Assembly: GCA_016705545.1 (NCBI GenBank)
Contig: JADIYA010000001.1
Coordinates: 744,001 to 808,000 of the forward strand
Direction: 5' to 3'
Source of the DNA: Flavobacteriales bacterium
GTDB taxonomy: Bacteria; Bacteroidota; Bacteroidia; Flavobacteriales_F; PHOS-HE28
DNA length: 64,000 bases
Shown here: in pieces, positions 52,525 to 61,586 of the stretch
How the letters are laid out: the number at the start of each line of letters is the position of its first letter
Numbering within the stretch: position 1 is the stretch's first letter
Notes under the pieces: generated by a model
Told to the model about the DNA's origin: nothing
Databases searched by the model: none
What the model saw: only the letters and a program-made list of their open reading frames with translations
Position numbers and translations under genes: made by a program

Positions 52525-53031
52525 ATGTCGGCTTCATCTCCGCAATCGCTCCTTAGACCGAATTGGATTGGACTGGCGTTCACCTTTGTGGTATTGGTTG
52601 CGTTTCTCCTGCTTTTCATAAGCCCTTTCTTCTCGTTGGTTGGCTTCCTCAACCTGCCTGCTGAAGACGAACTTCTGCTGCTGTTGTTCTCTCCACTTGT
52701 TGCCTTTGCCGTCTACTTTCTCTACCTCTTATTGTTCCGAACTATTGTTTTGGTCCGGGTAGATAGCGAAGCCGGCCTTTCCTTCAAGACCCTCCTAGGC
52801 CTTACGCAGACAGTGCCACAGGACCAGCTTCATGGATTCAGTGCCATGTCCAGTGGTGGTGGCATTGTGGTTTACGCTTCTGGTGGCCAACATTTTCAAC
52901 TTCTCGAACTGTGCACACGATCGGTGGATTCGATGAAATTGCGATTCGAAGATTGGAGAGTTCCGTTCCTTGGCCTTGAGTGGGTATGGTGGCCATTTCA
53001 TAAATCTCGATACCGCTACGACCCCAAGTGA
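52525..53031 (+). CDS. Small membrane protein of unknown function, low GC
   Basis: A 168-residue protein with two predicted transmembrane helices (about 15-40 and 45-72) followed by a soluble domain of about 95 residues (VRVDSEAGLSFKTLLG, GGGIVVYASGGQHFQLLEL, RVPFLGLEWVWWPF). I do not recognise a family; the soluble part could be a PH-like membrane-associated domain, but this is a guess. G+C is about 50% over 52561-52980 by hand count, against about 65% in the adjacent hydratase gene, suggesting later acquisition. It starts eight bases after the hydratase stop and overlaps the flippase GTG start by four bases, so it is embedded in the gene order. Confidence 0.7.
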   Translation: MSASSPQSLLRPNWIGLAFTFVVLVAFLLLFISPFFSLVGFLNLPAEDELLLLLFSPLVAFAVYFLYLLLFRTIVLVRVDSEAGLSFKTLLGLTQTVPQDQLHGFSAMSSGGGIVVYASGGQHFQLLELCTRSVDSMKLRFEDWRVPFLGLEWVWWPFHKSRYRYDPK

Positions 53032-54503
53032 GCGCCCTCCGCAAACTCGCCGGTCAAACAGCCATCTATGGGCTGAGCAGCATCGTTGCGCGTTTCCTCA
53101 ATTTCCTGCTCACGCCGCTATACACGAGCAAGGCGGTCTTCGCGCCGGAAGACTACGGCGTGATCACTTACTTCCTCGGCTGGGCCGCCTTCCTAAACAT
53201 CGTCCTCAGCTTCGGCATGGAGACGACCTTTTTCCGCTACGCCACGCGGAAGGACATTGATCAACCTCGCGCCTACGGAACGGCTTTCCACATCGTCGCA
53301 TTCATATCGCTTGTCTTCACGGCTGTGGTCGCGCTCCTTGCAACGCCCATCGCCAATGGGATGGGCTACGGCGCCTACGCGAGCGTCGTGCTGATGCTCG
53401 GCATCACCCTTGGCCTCGATGCCATCACTGCGATCCCCATGGCGCGCTTGCGACAGGAGAACCGTCCGTGGCGCTTCGTCTTCATCAACGCGATGAACGT
53501 GGGCGTGAACATCGCCCTCAGTCTCTTCTTCCTCGCCTACTGCATGCCGAAGTACAATGCGGGCGAAAGCAACGCACTGATCGATGCGGTGTATGATCCA
53601 TCGTTCGGTGTGGGCTATGTCTTCCTCGCCTTCCTTGTCGCAAGCATCGTGAAGATGCTCCTGTTGCTTCCGCAATGGCCATCGATCTCCTTGCGCGATC
53701 CCGCGTTGGTTAGGCCGATGCTCGTCTTCGCAGCCCCGCTTGTCCTTGCGGGCCTTGCTGGCATGGTGAACGAGATGGGCAGTCGTGTGCTGCTGAAGTA
53801 CCTGCTTCCCGCCGAGACCGCCGATGCACAGCTCGGCATCTTCGGCGCGTGCTACAAATTGGCGGTGCTCATCACGCTCTTCATTCAGGCCTTCCGTTTT
53901 GCGGCGGAACCCTTCTTCTTCAGCAAGGCGGCCGACCCCAAGGCCAAGGAGACGTTTGCACGCATCAACAACCTGTTCGTTGCCTTCTGCATGAGCGCCT
54001 TCCTAGTTGTGATGCTCTTCCTCGATCTCTTCAAGTGGTTCATCCCGAACCCCGCGTATTGGGAAGGTCTTCGCATCGTGCCCATCATCATGCTGGCGAA
54101 CGTCTTCCTCGGCATCTACTACAACCAGAGCGTGTGGTACAAGGTCACCGATCGAACGCGCGTGGCCGGGACCATTGCGCTCGTTGGTGCCGCGCTCACG
54201 CTCATTGGCAACCTAGCACTGGTGCCTTGGCTCGGCTACATGGGAAGCGCCTGGGCTACGCTCATCTGCTACGCCACCATGACCGCGATCAGCTACGTGT
54301 GGGGGCAGAAGCACTGGCCTGTGCCCTACAATGTGGGGCGCGTGCTACTATACATGGCGGGGGCGGTGGTACTGTGGTGGGGGTGCGAAAAGCTTCAACT
54401 TTCAGGCTCGCTCAACTACGCGGTTCGCGCCGTCGCCTTGTTGGCTTTTGTGGGCATTGTATGGAAGATCGAACGGCCTGCGATCCGACCTTTGGCGACA
54501 TGA
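53028..54503 (+). CDS. Polysaccharide biosynthesis flippase (Wzx/MATE-like)
   Basis: A 491-residue integral membrane protein with about 12-14 transmembrane helices spread along its length. The N-terminal LAGQTAIYGLSSIVARFLNF and the TPLYTSKAVFAPEDYGVI motif are typical of the Bacteroidota oligosaccharide flippase family. It would move lipid-linked sugar units across the inner membrane for surface polysaccharide. The start is GTG at 53028, overlapping the upstream stop (GTGA), and the stop overlaps dut by four bases (ATGA). The sugar nucleotidyltransferase two genes downstream fits a polysaccharide role. Confidence 0.88.
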   Translation: MSALRKLAGQTAIYGLSSIVARFLNFLLTPLYTSKAVFAPEDYGVITYFLGWAAFLNIVLSFGMETTFFRYATRKDIDQPRAYGTAFHIVAFISLVFTAVVALLATPIANGMGYGAYASVVLMLGITLGLDAITAIPMARLRQENRPWRFVFINAMNVGVNIALSLFFLAYCMPKYNAGESNALIDAVYDPSFGVGYVFLAFLVASIVKMLLLLPQWPSISLRDPALVRPMLVFAAPLVLAGLAGMVNEMGSRVLLKYLLPAETADAQLGIFGACYKLAVLITLFIQAFRFAAEPFFFSKAADPKAKETFARINNLFVAFCMSAFLVVMLFLDLFKWFIPNPAYWEGLRIVPIIMLANVFLGIYYNQSVWYKVTDRTRVAGTIALVGAALTLIGNLALVPWLGYMGSAWATLICYATMTAISYVWGQKHWPVPYNVGRVLLYMAGAVVLWWGCEKLQLSGSLNYAVRAVALLAFVGIVWKIERPAIRPLAT

Positions 54504-54958
54504 CTGCGACCACTTCGGAAGGACTTGCCATCCGCATCATCAACAAAGGCAAGCACCCCCTCCCTTCTTACGCCACCACTCACAGCGCTGGCATGGACCT
54601 CCGCGCCAATCTCGACGCCCCTGTTGTGCTCGCTCCCGGCCAGCGCGCGCTCATCCCTACTGGCCTTTATTTGGAACTCCCCGCAGGCACCGAGGCCCAG
54701 GTGCGTCCCCGTAGCGGGCTGGCCTTCAAGCACGGGGTCACGGTCCTCAATGCGCCGGGTACCATCGACGCTGATTACCGGGGCGAGGTGGGAGTGCTGC
54801 TCATCAACCACGGTCAGGAACCCTTCGAAGTGAAGGATGGGGAACGCGTTGCCCAATTGGTGGTGTCGCGCTACCTCCGGGTCACTTTGGAGGAAAGTGC
54901 GGACCTTCGCGCCACAGAACGCGGAGCGGGCGGCTTCGGGCATACCGGCACCCGCTGA
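54500..54958 (+). CDS. dut: dUTP diphosphatase
   Basis: A 152-residue trimeric-type dUTPase that hydrolyses dUTP to dUMP, keeping uracil out of DNA and feeding dTMP synthesis. All five motifs are present: I AGMDLRA (30-36), II RPRSGLA (69-75), III GTIDADYRGEVGV (87-99) with the catalytic Asp, IV GERVAQLV (114-121) and V RGAGGFGHTG (141-150). The ATG at 54500 overlaps the flippase stop by four bases. A longer frame runs across this region in another phase but is not coding. Confidence 0.97.
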   Translation: MTATTSEGLAIRIINKGKHPLPSYATTHSAGMDLRANLDAPVVLAPGQRALIPTGLYLELPAGTEAQVRPRSGLAFKHGVTVLNAPGTIDADYRGEVGVLLINHGQEPFEVKDGERVAQLVVSRYLRVTLEESADLRATERGAGGFGHTGTR

Positions 54959-54970
54959 GAAGAGAACCGA

Positions 54971-55978
54971 ATGAAGATCATCGTCCCTATGGCGGGCATG
55001 GGCAAGCGGATGCGTCCGCACACCCACACCACCGCCAAACCCCTGCTGCCCATCGCGGGCAAGCCCATCGTGCAGCGCCTCGTGGAGGATCTGGCCGCCG
55101 TGGCCGGTGAAGCCGTGGAAGAGGTCGCCTTCGTAGTGCATCCCTCCTTCGGCGTGAAGGTCGAAGAAGAGCTCATGGCCATCGCCACGGCCATCGGCGC
55201 CAAAGGCAGCATCCATTACCAGGAGGTGGCGCTCGGAACGGCGCATGCCATCCTCTGTGCGGAGAAAGCGCTCAGCGGCCGCGTGATCGTGGCCTTCGCC
55301 GATACGCTCTTCCGCGCGCAGCTCAAGCTCGACAAGGACTGCGATGGCGTGATCTGGGTGAACAAGGTCGAGGACCCCAGGCCATTCGGCGTGGTGAAGC
55401 TCGATGGCGAAGGCATCATCACCGAGTTCGTGGAGAAGCCGCAGGCCTTCGTGAGTGACCTGGCCATCATCGGCATCTACTATTTCGCCGATGGCGAGCG
55501 CCTCCGCAACGAGATGCAGTGGCTCATCGACAACGATGTGAAGGACAAGGGCGAGTACCAGCTCACAAACGCCATGGAGAACATGAAGCGCAAGGGCGCG
55601 CGCTTCAAGGCCGGCAGCGTGGATGTGTGGATGGACTGCGGCAACAAGAACGCCATGGTGGACACCAACACCAAGGTGCTCGGCTTCCTAAAGGATTCGC
55701 CCGGGCTGGTGAGCCCCAAGTCGAAGCTCAACGGCAGCCTGGTGATCTCGCCCTGCTTCATCGGCGAGAACGTGACGCTTGTGAACAGCATCATCGGGCC
55801 GAACGTTTCCCTGGAGCCCGGCGCGCTTGTTGAGAACAGCGTGGTGCGCAATTCGATCCTGCGCGGCGATTCGCGTGTACTGGACGCCGTGATCGACAAC
55901 AGCATGATCGGGCAGCGCGCGCAAGTGACCGGCAAGGCCATGGACCTCAGCCTGAGCGACGATAGCACCGTGGGCTGA
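54971..55978 (+). CDS. Sugar-phosphate nucleotidyltransferase with left-handed beta-helix tail
   Basis: A 335-residue protein. The N-terminal Rossmann-like domain has the nucleotidyltransferase signature MAGMGKRMRPHT ... KPLLPIAGKP, followed by FADTLFRAQL with the metal-binding Asp and VEKPQ. The last 80 residues form hexapeptide turns (ISPCFIGENVTLVNSIIGPN, SVVRNSILRGD), as in GlmU, RmlA2 or GlgC relatives. It makes an NDP-sugar from sugar-1-phosphate and NTP; the sugar is not determinable. It starts 12 bases after dut and is followed after 10 bases by a TPR lipoprotein gene. Confidence 0.9.
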   Translation: MKIIVPMAGMGKRMRPHTHTTAKPLLPIAGKPIVQRLVEDLAAVAGEAVEEVAFVVHPSFGVKVEEELMAIATAIGAKGSIHYQEVALGTAHAILCAEKALSGRVIVAFADTLFRAQLKLDKDCDGVIWVNKVEDPRPFGVVKLDGEGIITEFVEKPQAFVSDLAIIGIYYFADGERLRNEMQWLIDNDVKDKGEYQLTNAMENMKRKGARFKAGSVDVWMDCGNKNAMVDTNTKVLGFLKDSPGLVSPKSKLNGSLVISPCFIGENVTLVNSIIGPNVSLEPGALVENSVVRNSILRGDSRVLDAVIDNSMIGQRAQVTGKAMDLSLSDDSTVG

Positions 55979-55988
55979 GCACCTCCGC

Positions 55989-57755
55989 ATGAAGCAGCAC
56001 CGACACATCTTCCTCGCAGCCGTAACCGCGGTCTTGATAGCCGCGTGCGGCGGAGCCAAGCCCATTGCCAGCGCAGAGCCCGGCCCCGATGGCGGGAGCG
56101 GCGGTGCGAGCGACAAGCGCGCGCAGGTGATGCGCCTGTACATGGAGGCCACACAGGCCCGCATGCGCGGGGAACTGCCCAAAGCGCTGATGCTATATCA
56201 GCAATGCGTGAAGAGCGACCCGCAGAACGCCGCCGCCATGTTCGAGCTGGCCAAGCTCTACCACCAAGGCCAGAACTACGATCAAGCCGTTGACTACGCC
56301 AAGCAGGCCATTGCTGCGGACAAGAGGAACATCTGGTACCGATTCCTCCTCGCCGACCTCTATCGCCAGGGGAACAAGCCCGATGACGCCATAGGTGTGT
56401 ACAAGGGCATCCTGGAGCAATGGCCGGAGCGCTACGAAGTGTACCTCGACCTAGCGGCCGCGTACGCCTACGCGAGCAAGCCCGCCGAGGCGGCCAAAGC
56501 ATACGGTGATGTCGAGAAGCGCTTCGGGCTGGGCGAGGACCTGGTGCATCACGCCTTCAATACCTATATGGCCTTAAGCCAGTGGGACGATGCGGAGAAG
56601 CTCCTGGGGCGCGCCATTGCTGCGAACCCGACCAGCGCCGAGTACAACGGCATGCTCGCCGAGGTCTATGGCGAGCAGGGCAAGCCCGAGCTGGCGTTGG
56701 AGCAGTACCGCAAGGCGCTCGGGCTCGATCCTGCGAACAGCATGCTGCGGATCTCGCTTGCCGAGCACTACTACGCGATCGGCAAGTTCGACGAGGCCTA
56801 TGGCGAGCTGGGCGAGGCCTTCGCGGACCCCGAGGTCGATATCGACGCCAAGATGCAGGTGCTCATCGGTTTCTTCGAGATGACCGAGAGCGAAGGCGAG
56901 AAGCCCGAGGACCGGCCCGACCTGATCCGACGCAGCTATGGCCTGATTGAAGCATTGGAAAAGGCGCACCCGGAAAGCGGCAAGCCGCACACCATCCACG
57001 GCGATTTCCTGCTGCGCGACGGCAAGGCCGCAGAGGCACGGGAACAGTTCCGCAAGGCGCTGGCCCTGGAGCAGGGCCGCTACCCCATCCATGCGCAACT
57101 GCTGCAGCTCGACCTGCAACTGGGCGACCACGAATCGCTGGTGAAGGATGCGAGCCTCACCATCGAGCTCTTCCCGACCTCACCGGAAGCCTACCTCTTC
57201 AAAGGCATCGGCCATTCACAGCTCGGCCAACACGAAGCCGCCATCGTGGCGCTGGTCACGGGCCGCGACCTGGTAGTGGACAATCCCCCGCTCACCGCGC
57301 AGTTCTGGAGCAGTCTCGGCGAGGCCTACAACGCATCGAAGCAGTTCGCCAAGAGCGACCAGGCCTACGACAAGGCCCTGGCCCTGCTGCCCGACGACCC
57401 CACCGCGCTGAACAACTACGCCTATTACCTCAGCCTGCGCGACGATCAGCTGGAGAAGGCCGAGCGCATGAGCAAGCGCAGCAACGAGCTCGCGCCCGGC
57501 CAGCCCAGCTATCAGGACACCTACGCCTGGGTGCTCTTCAAACTGAAGCGCTATGCTGATGCCCGCATCTGGATGGAGAAGGCGCTGGCCGGATCGCCGA
57601 ATCCCGATGGTGAGCTGCACGAGCATTACGCCGACATCCTCTTCGAGCTGGGCGAGAAGGCCCTCGCGCTGGAGCATTGGAATCTGGCGAAGTCGCGCGG
57701 CGGCGCCAGCGAGGCCATCGACCGAAAGATCACGGAAGGGCGACGCGTGGAATGA
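55989..57755 (+). CDS. TPR-repeat lipoprotein
   Basis: A 588-residue lipoprotein (lipobox LIAAC, Cys20). A low-complexity linker rich in Gly, Ala and Ser follows, then a nearly continuous series of TPR helices, recognisable as A-x-x-x-x-P-x-N-A-x-A-x-x-x-L-A patterns (for example ALMLYQQCVKSDPQNAAAMF, ALEQYRKALGLDPANSM, ALNNYAYYLSLRDDQLEKA). It is probably an outer-membrane-attached periplasmic scaffold. The stop overlaps the DUF4292 start by four bases, so the two lipoproteins are translationally coupled. The client is not known. Confidence 0.9.
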   Translation: MKQHRHIFLAAVTAVLIAACGGAKPIASAEPGPDGGSGGASDKRAQVMRLYMEATQARMRGELPKALMLYQQCVKSDPQNAAAMFELAKLYHQGQNYDQAVDYAKQAIAADKRNIWYRFLLADLYRQGNKPDDAIGVYKGILEQWPERYEVYLDLAAAYAYASKPAEAAKAYGDVEKRFGLGEDLVHHAFNTYMALSQWDDAEKLLGRAIAANPTSAEYNGMLAEVYGEQGKPELALEQYRKALGLDPANSMLRISLAEHYYAIGKFDEAYGELGEAFADPEVDIDAKMQVLIGFFEMTESEGEKPEDRPDLIRRSYGLIEALEKAHPESGKPHTIHGDFLLRDGKAAEAREQFRKALALEQGRYPIHAQLLQLDLQLGDHESLVKDASLTIELFPTSPEAYLFKGIGHSQLGQHEAAIVALVTGRDLVVDNPPLTAQFWSSLGEAYNASKQFAKSDQAYDKALALLPDDPTALNNYAYYLSLRDDQLEKAERMSKRSNELAPGQPSYQDTYAWVLFKLKRYADARIWMEKALAGSPNPDGELHEHYADILFELGEKALALEHWNLAKSRGGASEAIDRKITEGRRVE

Positions 57756-58636
57756 GGCGCCATGCACTCGCACTCCTGCTGCCCGCGATGGTTGCATCGG
57801 CGTGCGGGAGTCGGCGCACCGTCTCCGTTGACCGAGAGCTTCCGCAGCGTTCCGCCGAGAAGGTGCTCGAGCGCGCCATGGCCATGCAAACGATGCCTTC
57901 CAGGTATTACTCGGCGAAGGCGGACGTTGAGCTCTCGATGCCCGATGAGCAGCGCAGCTTCAAAGCGCACCTGCGCAGCGTGAAGGACAGTGCCGTATGG
58001 GCGAGCGTGGTGCCGCTGCTGGGCATTGAGGCGGCGCGCGTGCTGCTCACCCCCGACAGCCTGAAGATCATGGACCGCATCAACGATCAGTATTTCGTGG
58101 GTGACACCGGCGCAACACGGAAACGCTTCGGGCTGGTGCCTGAGCTGGCCTTGCTGCAACGAGCGCTCAACGGCGAGGCCATCGCATTGGACTCCGCAGA
58201 GCGCTACCGCGTTGACCGCGAGGACGGCCTTTACGTGCTCACGAGCCGCGAGAAGCGCCGCTTCATCCGAGCGGCAGAGGACATCAGCCCCAGCGACACG
58301 CTCACACGCGACCGAGACATGCGTGAGCGCCGGCTGGAGCGCACGCTGCGCAAAGCGGAAGAGAAAGAGGCCATCGTGCACCGCTATCACTTCGAGCCGG
58401 ACAGCTTCCGCGTGGCGCGCGTGCAAGTGGTGAACCTGATGAACGATAAGACCGCCGATCTGCGTTATGAAGAGCGCGGCGGACCGGAGGCCCAGCACCT
58501 TCCCACGCGCATCCGAATCACCCTCAGCGAGCCGGGACGCGTGGTGAGCGCCTTGCTCATCATCACCCGCATCGACCTCGAAGGGCCCGTTCAAATGAGT
58601 TTCCGCATCCCCGAGAAGTATGAGCCGATGCCCTGA
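57752..58636 (+). CDS. DUF4292 family lipoprotein
   Basis: A 294-residue lipoprotein (Cys18 in VASAC). The sequence PSRYYSAKADVELSM, DSAVWASVVPLLGIEAARVLLTPDSLKIMDRIN and the C-terminal beta-rich part fit the DUF4292 family, which has a LolA/LolB-like character (curved beta-sheet with a hydrophobic groove). A role in lipid or lipoprotein handling is therefore plausible but inferred. The ATG at 57752 lies in an ATGA overlap with the TPR gene. Its 3' end overlaps the EnvC-like gene by 17 bases. Confidence 0.88.
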   Translation: MRRHALALLLPAMVASACGSRRTVSVDRELPQRSAEKVLERAMAMQTMPSRYYSAKADVELSMPDEQRSFKAHLRSVKDSAVWASVVPLLGIEAARVLLTPDSLKIMDRINDQYFVGDTGATRKRFGLVPELALLQRALNGEAIALDSAERYRVDREDGLYVLTSREKRRFIRAAEDISPSDTLTRDRDMRERRLERTLRKAEEKEAIVHRYHFEPDSFRVARVQVVNLMNDKTADLRYEERGGPEAQHLPTRIRITLSEPGRVVSALLIITRIDLEGPVQMSFRIPEKYEPMP

Positions 58637-59858
58637 ACGGATCCTGCGCGCATGCGCCATGCTGCCGCTCCTGCTCGCAGTGGCCCTCGCTTGGGGCCAA
58701 TCGAAGAAAGAGCTGGAGAAGCGGCGCGATGCGCTGGACAAGCAGATCCGCACCACCACCGCATTGATCGAGCAGGCGCGCAAGGAGCAGCGCGTCACGC
58801 AAGAGCAATTGGCGCTGCTCGAGAGCCAGATCGCCGCACGCGCCCAATTGATCCGCGCCATGGATAACGAGGTGCGCGCAGCCGATGACCGCATCCGTCA
58901 GGACGAGGAGTCAATCGCCGATCTCAAGGCCGACCTGACCGCGCTGAAACAGGGCTACGCCCGCATGATCGCTGCCGCCTACCGCAACCGCAGCGCCTAC
59001 GACCGCCTCAGTTACCTCTTCGCCAGCAGCAGTTTCCAGCAAGCCTTCCGCCGAAGCCGGTACATCAACCAGCTGGCTGCGCAGCGCCGGAGGCAGGCCG
59101 CGCTGATCACGGAAACGCAGGCGGCTATGGATGCGCGCGTAGCCGCACTGAAACAGCAACGGCAGGAAAAAGCCGTGCTCTTGAGTGAACAAGTGCAGGA
59201 GAAACGCAGGCTCGACACCGACCGTGCCGGCCAGCAGAACGCGCTGACGAGCTTGCGGAAAGAGGAGGGACGGCTTCGCGAGACCCAGAAGAAACAGGAG
59301 AAACAGCGCCGTGATCTGGAAGCGGCCATCCGCAAGGCCATTGAAGCGGCCATGAAGCCGAAAGCCAGCGCCACTTCCTCAAGCGGCAAGCCCGCCAAGC
59401 TCGATGTGACCCTGACGCCGGAAGCAAGAGAGCTCAACAACGATTTCGAGAAGAACAAAGGCAAGCTCCCCTGGCCCGTTGAGAAAGGCGTGATCACCGG
59501 CCGCTACGGCAAACAGCCGCACCCGGTGCTCAAGGGCATCGTCATCGACAACAACGGCATCGACATCACCACCGAGAAGGGGGCGAGCGTGCGAGCGGTG
59601 TTCCGGGGCGAGGTCACCAGCGTGATCGTGCTGCAAGGCGCTGGCAAAGCCGTGATCGTGAGCCATGGCGCCTACCGTACGGTTTATAGCAACCTCGCCA
59701 GCGTGAGTGTGGCAAAAGGCCAGAAGTTGGACACCAAGCAGGCCATCGGCACGGTGCTCACCGGCGACGACGGCGCCGTGGCCCATATCGAGGTCTGGAA
59801 GATCACCGCCGATGGGCTGGTGAACGTGGACCCCGCGCTTTGGCTCTACCGCGATTAG
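58620..59858 (+). CDS. EnvC-like murein hydrolase activator (coiled coil plus degenerate M23 domain)
   Basis: A 412-residue exported protein: signal peptide (ending LAWGQ), a long coiled coil (about 30-265, very rich in Lys, Glu, Arg and Gln) and a C-terminal M23/LytM domain (about 280-412). Catalytic zinc ligands are not intact: the first site reads NNGIDI where an active enzyme has His, and the usual HLHFE is AHIEVW. This matches EnvC and related activators, which stimulate amidases rather than cleave peptidoglycan. The domain is followed by a promoter-like element and tatA. It starts inside the DUF4292 gene (17-base overlap), so it belongs to the same operon. Confidence 0.9.
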   Translation: MSRCPERILRACAMLPLLLAVALAWGQSKKELEKRRDALDKQIRTTTALIEQARKEQRVTQEQLALLESQIAARAQLIRAMDNEVRAADDRIRQDEESIADLKADLTALKQGYARMIAAAYRNRSAYDRLSYLFASSSFQQAFRRSRYINQLAAQRRRQAALITETQAAMDARVAALKQQRQEKAVLLSEQVQEKRRLDTDRAGQQNALTSLRKEEGRLRETQKKQEKQRRDLEAAIRKAIEAAMKPKASATSSSGKPAKLDVTLTPEARELNNDFEKNKGKLPWPVEKGVITGRYGKQPHPVLKGIVIDNNGIDITTEKGASVRAVFRGEVTSVIVLQGAGKAVIVSHGAYRTVYSNLASVSVAKGQKLDTKQAIGTVLTGDDGAVAHIEVWKITADGLVNVDPALWLYRD

Positions 59859-59872
59859 GCGGGCCGATCGGT

Positions 59873-59880
59873 TACTTTTG
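59873..59880 (+). promoter_or_regulatory. Perfect -7 element TACTTTTG before tatA
   Basis: TACTTTTG is an exact TAnnTTTG match located 15 bases after the EnvC-like stop and 23 bases before the tatA ATG. It suggests that tatA and gatA have their own promoter. I see no -33 TTG at standard spacing. Confidence 0.55.
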
Positions 59881-59903
59881 GCCCGCCAACAATCACGCAC
59901 ACC

Positions 59904-60095
59904 ATGAACCTGCTCCCGCTTTCCATCCTGCTCGGCATGATCGGCCCTTGGCAGGTTGTCCTCATCGTGGTGGCGCTGCTCCTGCTCTTCGGAGGGAAGA
60001 AGATCCCCGAGCTCATGCGCGGCCTAGGCCAGGGCATGAAGGAGTTCAAGAACGCCAAGGACGGCGTGGAGGACAAGAAGGACGACGCGAAGTAG
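59904..60095 (+). CDS. tatA: Twin-arginine translocase TatA/E family subunit
   Basis: A 63-residue protein with one N-terminal transmembrane helix (about 15-29), the amphipathic helix FGGKKIPELMRGLGQGMKEF beginning with the conserved FG-K-PEL motif, and a short acidic/lysine-rich tail (VEDKKDDAK). It forms the pore-type component of the Tat pathway for folded proteins. The Rieske lipoprotein in this window has a Tat signal and is a plausible substrate. TatB and TatC are not nearby. It is followed after nine bases by gatA. Confidence 0.95.
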   Translation: MNLLPLSILLGMIGPWQVVLIVVALLLLFGGKKIPELMRGLGQGMKEFKNAKDGVEDKKDDAK

Positions 60096-60104
60096 ACCGC
60101 TGGC

Positions 60105-61514
60105 GTGAGCATCCCGAAGACCTTCTCCGAGGCCCGCACCGCCATTGCCCAAGGCGCCACGGTAACGCAGCTTGTTGAGCGCTCCCTGGTGGAAGCTGAG
60201 CGCTGCAAGGACCTGAACGCCTTCCTCGATCTCTTCCCGGAGAGCGCGTTGGCCAAGGCCGCCGATGTGGATGCCAAATTGCTGGCTGGCACTGCTGGTC
60301 CGCTCGCCGGCCTGCTCGTGAGCATCAAGGACAACCTTTGCTACAAGGGCCATAAGGTGAGCGCTGCTTCGCGCATCCTCGAAGGCTTCACGTCATTGTA
60401 CAGCGCAACCGTTGTTGAGCGACTGCTCGCTGCCGATGCGGTGATCATCGGCCGCACCAACTGCGACGAGTTCGCCATGGGCAGCAGCAACGAGAACAGC
60501 GCCTTCGGCAACGTGAAGAACCCCGTGGACCCCGCGAAAGTGCCCGGCGGCAGCAGCGGCGGTGCGGCTGCGAGCGTGGCTGCGGGCATCGTTCATGCCG
60601 CATTGGGAAGCGATACCGGAGGCAGCATCCGACAGCCCGCTTCGTTCACGGGCACGGTCGGCTTCAAGCCCACCTATGGCCGTGTGAGCCGCTACGGCCT
60701 GATCGCCTTCGCCAGCAGCTTCGACCAGATCGGTCCCTTCGCGCACTCGGTGGAGGATGCCGCCGCGCTCTATAGCGTCATTGCAGGAAGCGATCCGCAC
60801 GACAGTACCACGAGCAGCAAGCCGAACGAGCCCATCACCCTCAGCAATCCCGGAAAGCTGCGCATCGGCTACTTCCGCGAAGGCCTTGAACGCCCAGGCA
60901 TGGATCCCGAGGTGGTAGCGCATTTGCAGCAACAAATCGACCGCTTGAAGCGTGAAGGCCACACGGTGGAGGCCGTGGAGGTGCCGCTGCTCGATCACCA
61001 GGTGCCCACCTATTACATCCTGGCCACGGCCGAGGCCAGCAGCAACCTCGCGCGATTCGATGGCATCCACTTCGGGCATCGCAGCAAGCAGGCGCAGGGC
61101 GTGGAAGAGACCTATCGACTGAGCCGCACGGAAGGCTTCGGACCGGAGGTGAAGCGGCGCATCCTCTTGGGGACCTTCGTGCTGAGCTCGGGCTACTACG
61201 ACGCGTACTACGCAAAGGCCCAACGCGTTCGACGGATCCTGCGCGACCGCACGTTGGAAGCCTTCGACCGCTTCGACCTGCTGCTCGGCCCGACCTGCCC
61301 GAGCACGGCCTTCGCGCCCGGCGAGATCACCGATCCCGTGGCCATGTACCTGCAGGACATCTTCACTGTGCAAGCCAACCTTGCAGGCACACCGGCCATC
61401 AGCCTGCCCACCGGTACGCACAGCAACGGCCTGCCGTTCGGCGTGCAGCTCATGGCCAGCCCCTTCGATGAGGCGCGATTGCTGGCATCGGCGAAGGCAC
61501 TCTTCGGTTCGTAG
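60105..61514 (+). CDS. gatA: Asp-tRNA(Asn)/Glu-tRNA(Gln) amidotransferase subunit A
   Basis: A 469-residue amidase-signature protein that releases ammonia from glutamine for transamidation of mischarged tRNA. The Ser-cisSer-Lys triad is complete: Lys75 (VSIKDN), Ser150 in PGGSSGG and Ser174 in GSDTGGSIRQP. The spacings (75 and 24) equal those of the S. aureus enzyme. The start is GTG at 60105, nine bases after tatA; no ATG gives a conserved N-terminus. gatB and gatC are elsewhere. Confidence 0.95.
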   Translation: MSIPKTFSEARTAIAQGATVTQLVERSLVEAERCKDLNAFLDLFPESALAKAADVDAKLLAGTAGPLAGLLVSIKDNLCYKGHKVSAASRILEGFTSLYSATVVERLLAADAVIIGRTNCDEFAMGSSNENSAFGNVKNPVDPAKVPGGSSGGAAASVAAGIVHAALGSDTGGSIRQPASFTGTVGFKPTYGRVSRYGLIAFASSFDQIGPFAHSVEDAAALYSVIAGSDPHDSTTSSKPNEPITLSNPGKLRIGYFREGLERPGMDPEVVAHLQQQIDRLKREGHTVEAVEVPLLDHQVPTYYILATAEASSNLARFDGIHFGHRSKQAQGVEETYRLSRTEGFGPEVKRRILLGTFVLSSGYYDAYYAKAQRVRRILRDRTLEAFDRFDLLLGPTCPSTAFAPGEITDPVAMYLQDIFTVQANLAGTPAISLPTGTHSNGLPFGVQLMASPFDEARLLASAKALFGS

Positions 61515-61541
61515 CGTCCACACGCTGTTGTGAACGAACCG
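61505..61541 (+). terminator. Bulged inverted repeat at the gatA 3' end
   Basis: An outer pair CGGTTCG (61505-61511) / CGAACCG (61535-61541) encloses an inner pair AGCGT (61513-61517) / ACGCT (61522-61526) with a CCAC loop. It overlaps the gatA stop and precedes the promoter-like element of the next gene. There is no T-tract, so a terminator role is only suggested. Confidence 0.3.
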
Positions 61542-61578
61542 CTCACATACCAAGACGTGCCTTCCTGCGTATTACGGG

Positions 61579-61586
61579 TACCTTCG
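61579..61586 (+). promoter_or_regulatory. -7 element TACCTTCG placed for a leaderless transcript
   Basis: TACCTTCG matches TAnnTTTG at seven of eight positions. Exactly five bases (GCACC) separate it from the ATG at 61592, the same spacing as for the enoyl-CoA hydratase gene. Confidence 0.45.

Noticed and set aside
53849..54958. A 369-codon frame running through the flippase and into dut
   Set aside because: Its first two thirds are out of frame with the flippase and unlike any protein. Only the last part is dUTPase, which has its own ATG at 54500 in an ATGA overlap.
59841..59843. TTTG at 59839-59842 as a -33 partner for the tatA promoter
   Set aside because: The spacing to the -7 element is about 30 bases, well beyond what is usual for Bacteroidota promoters.
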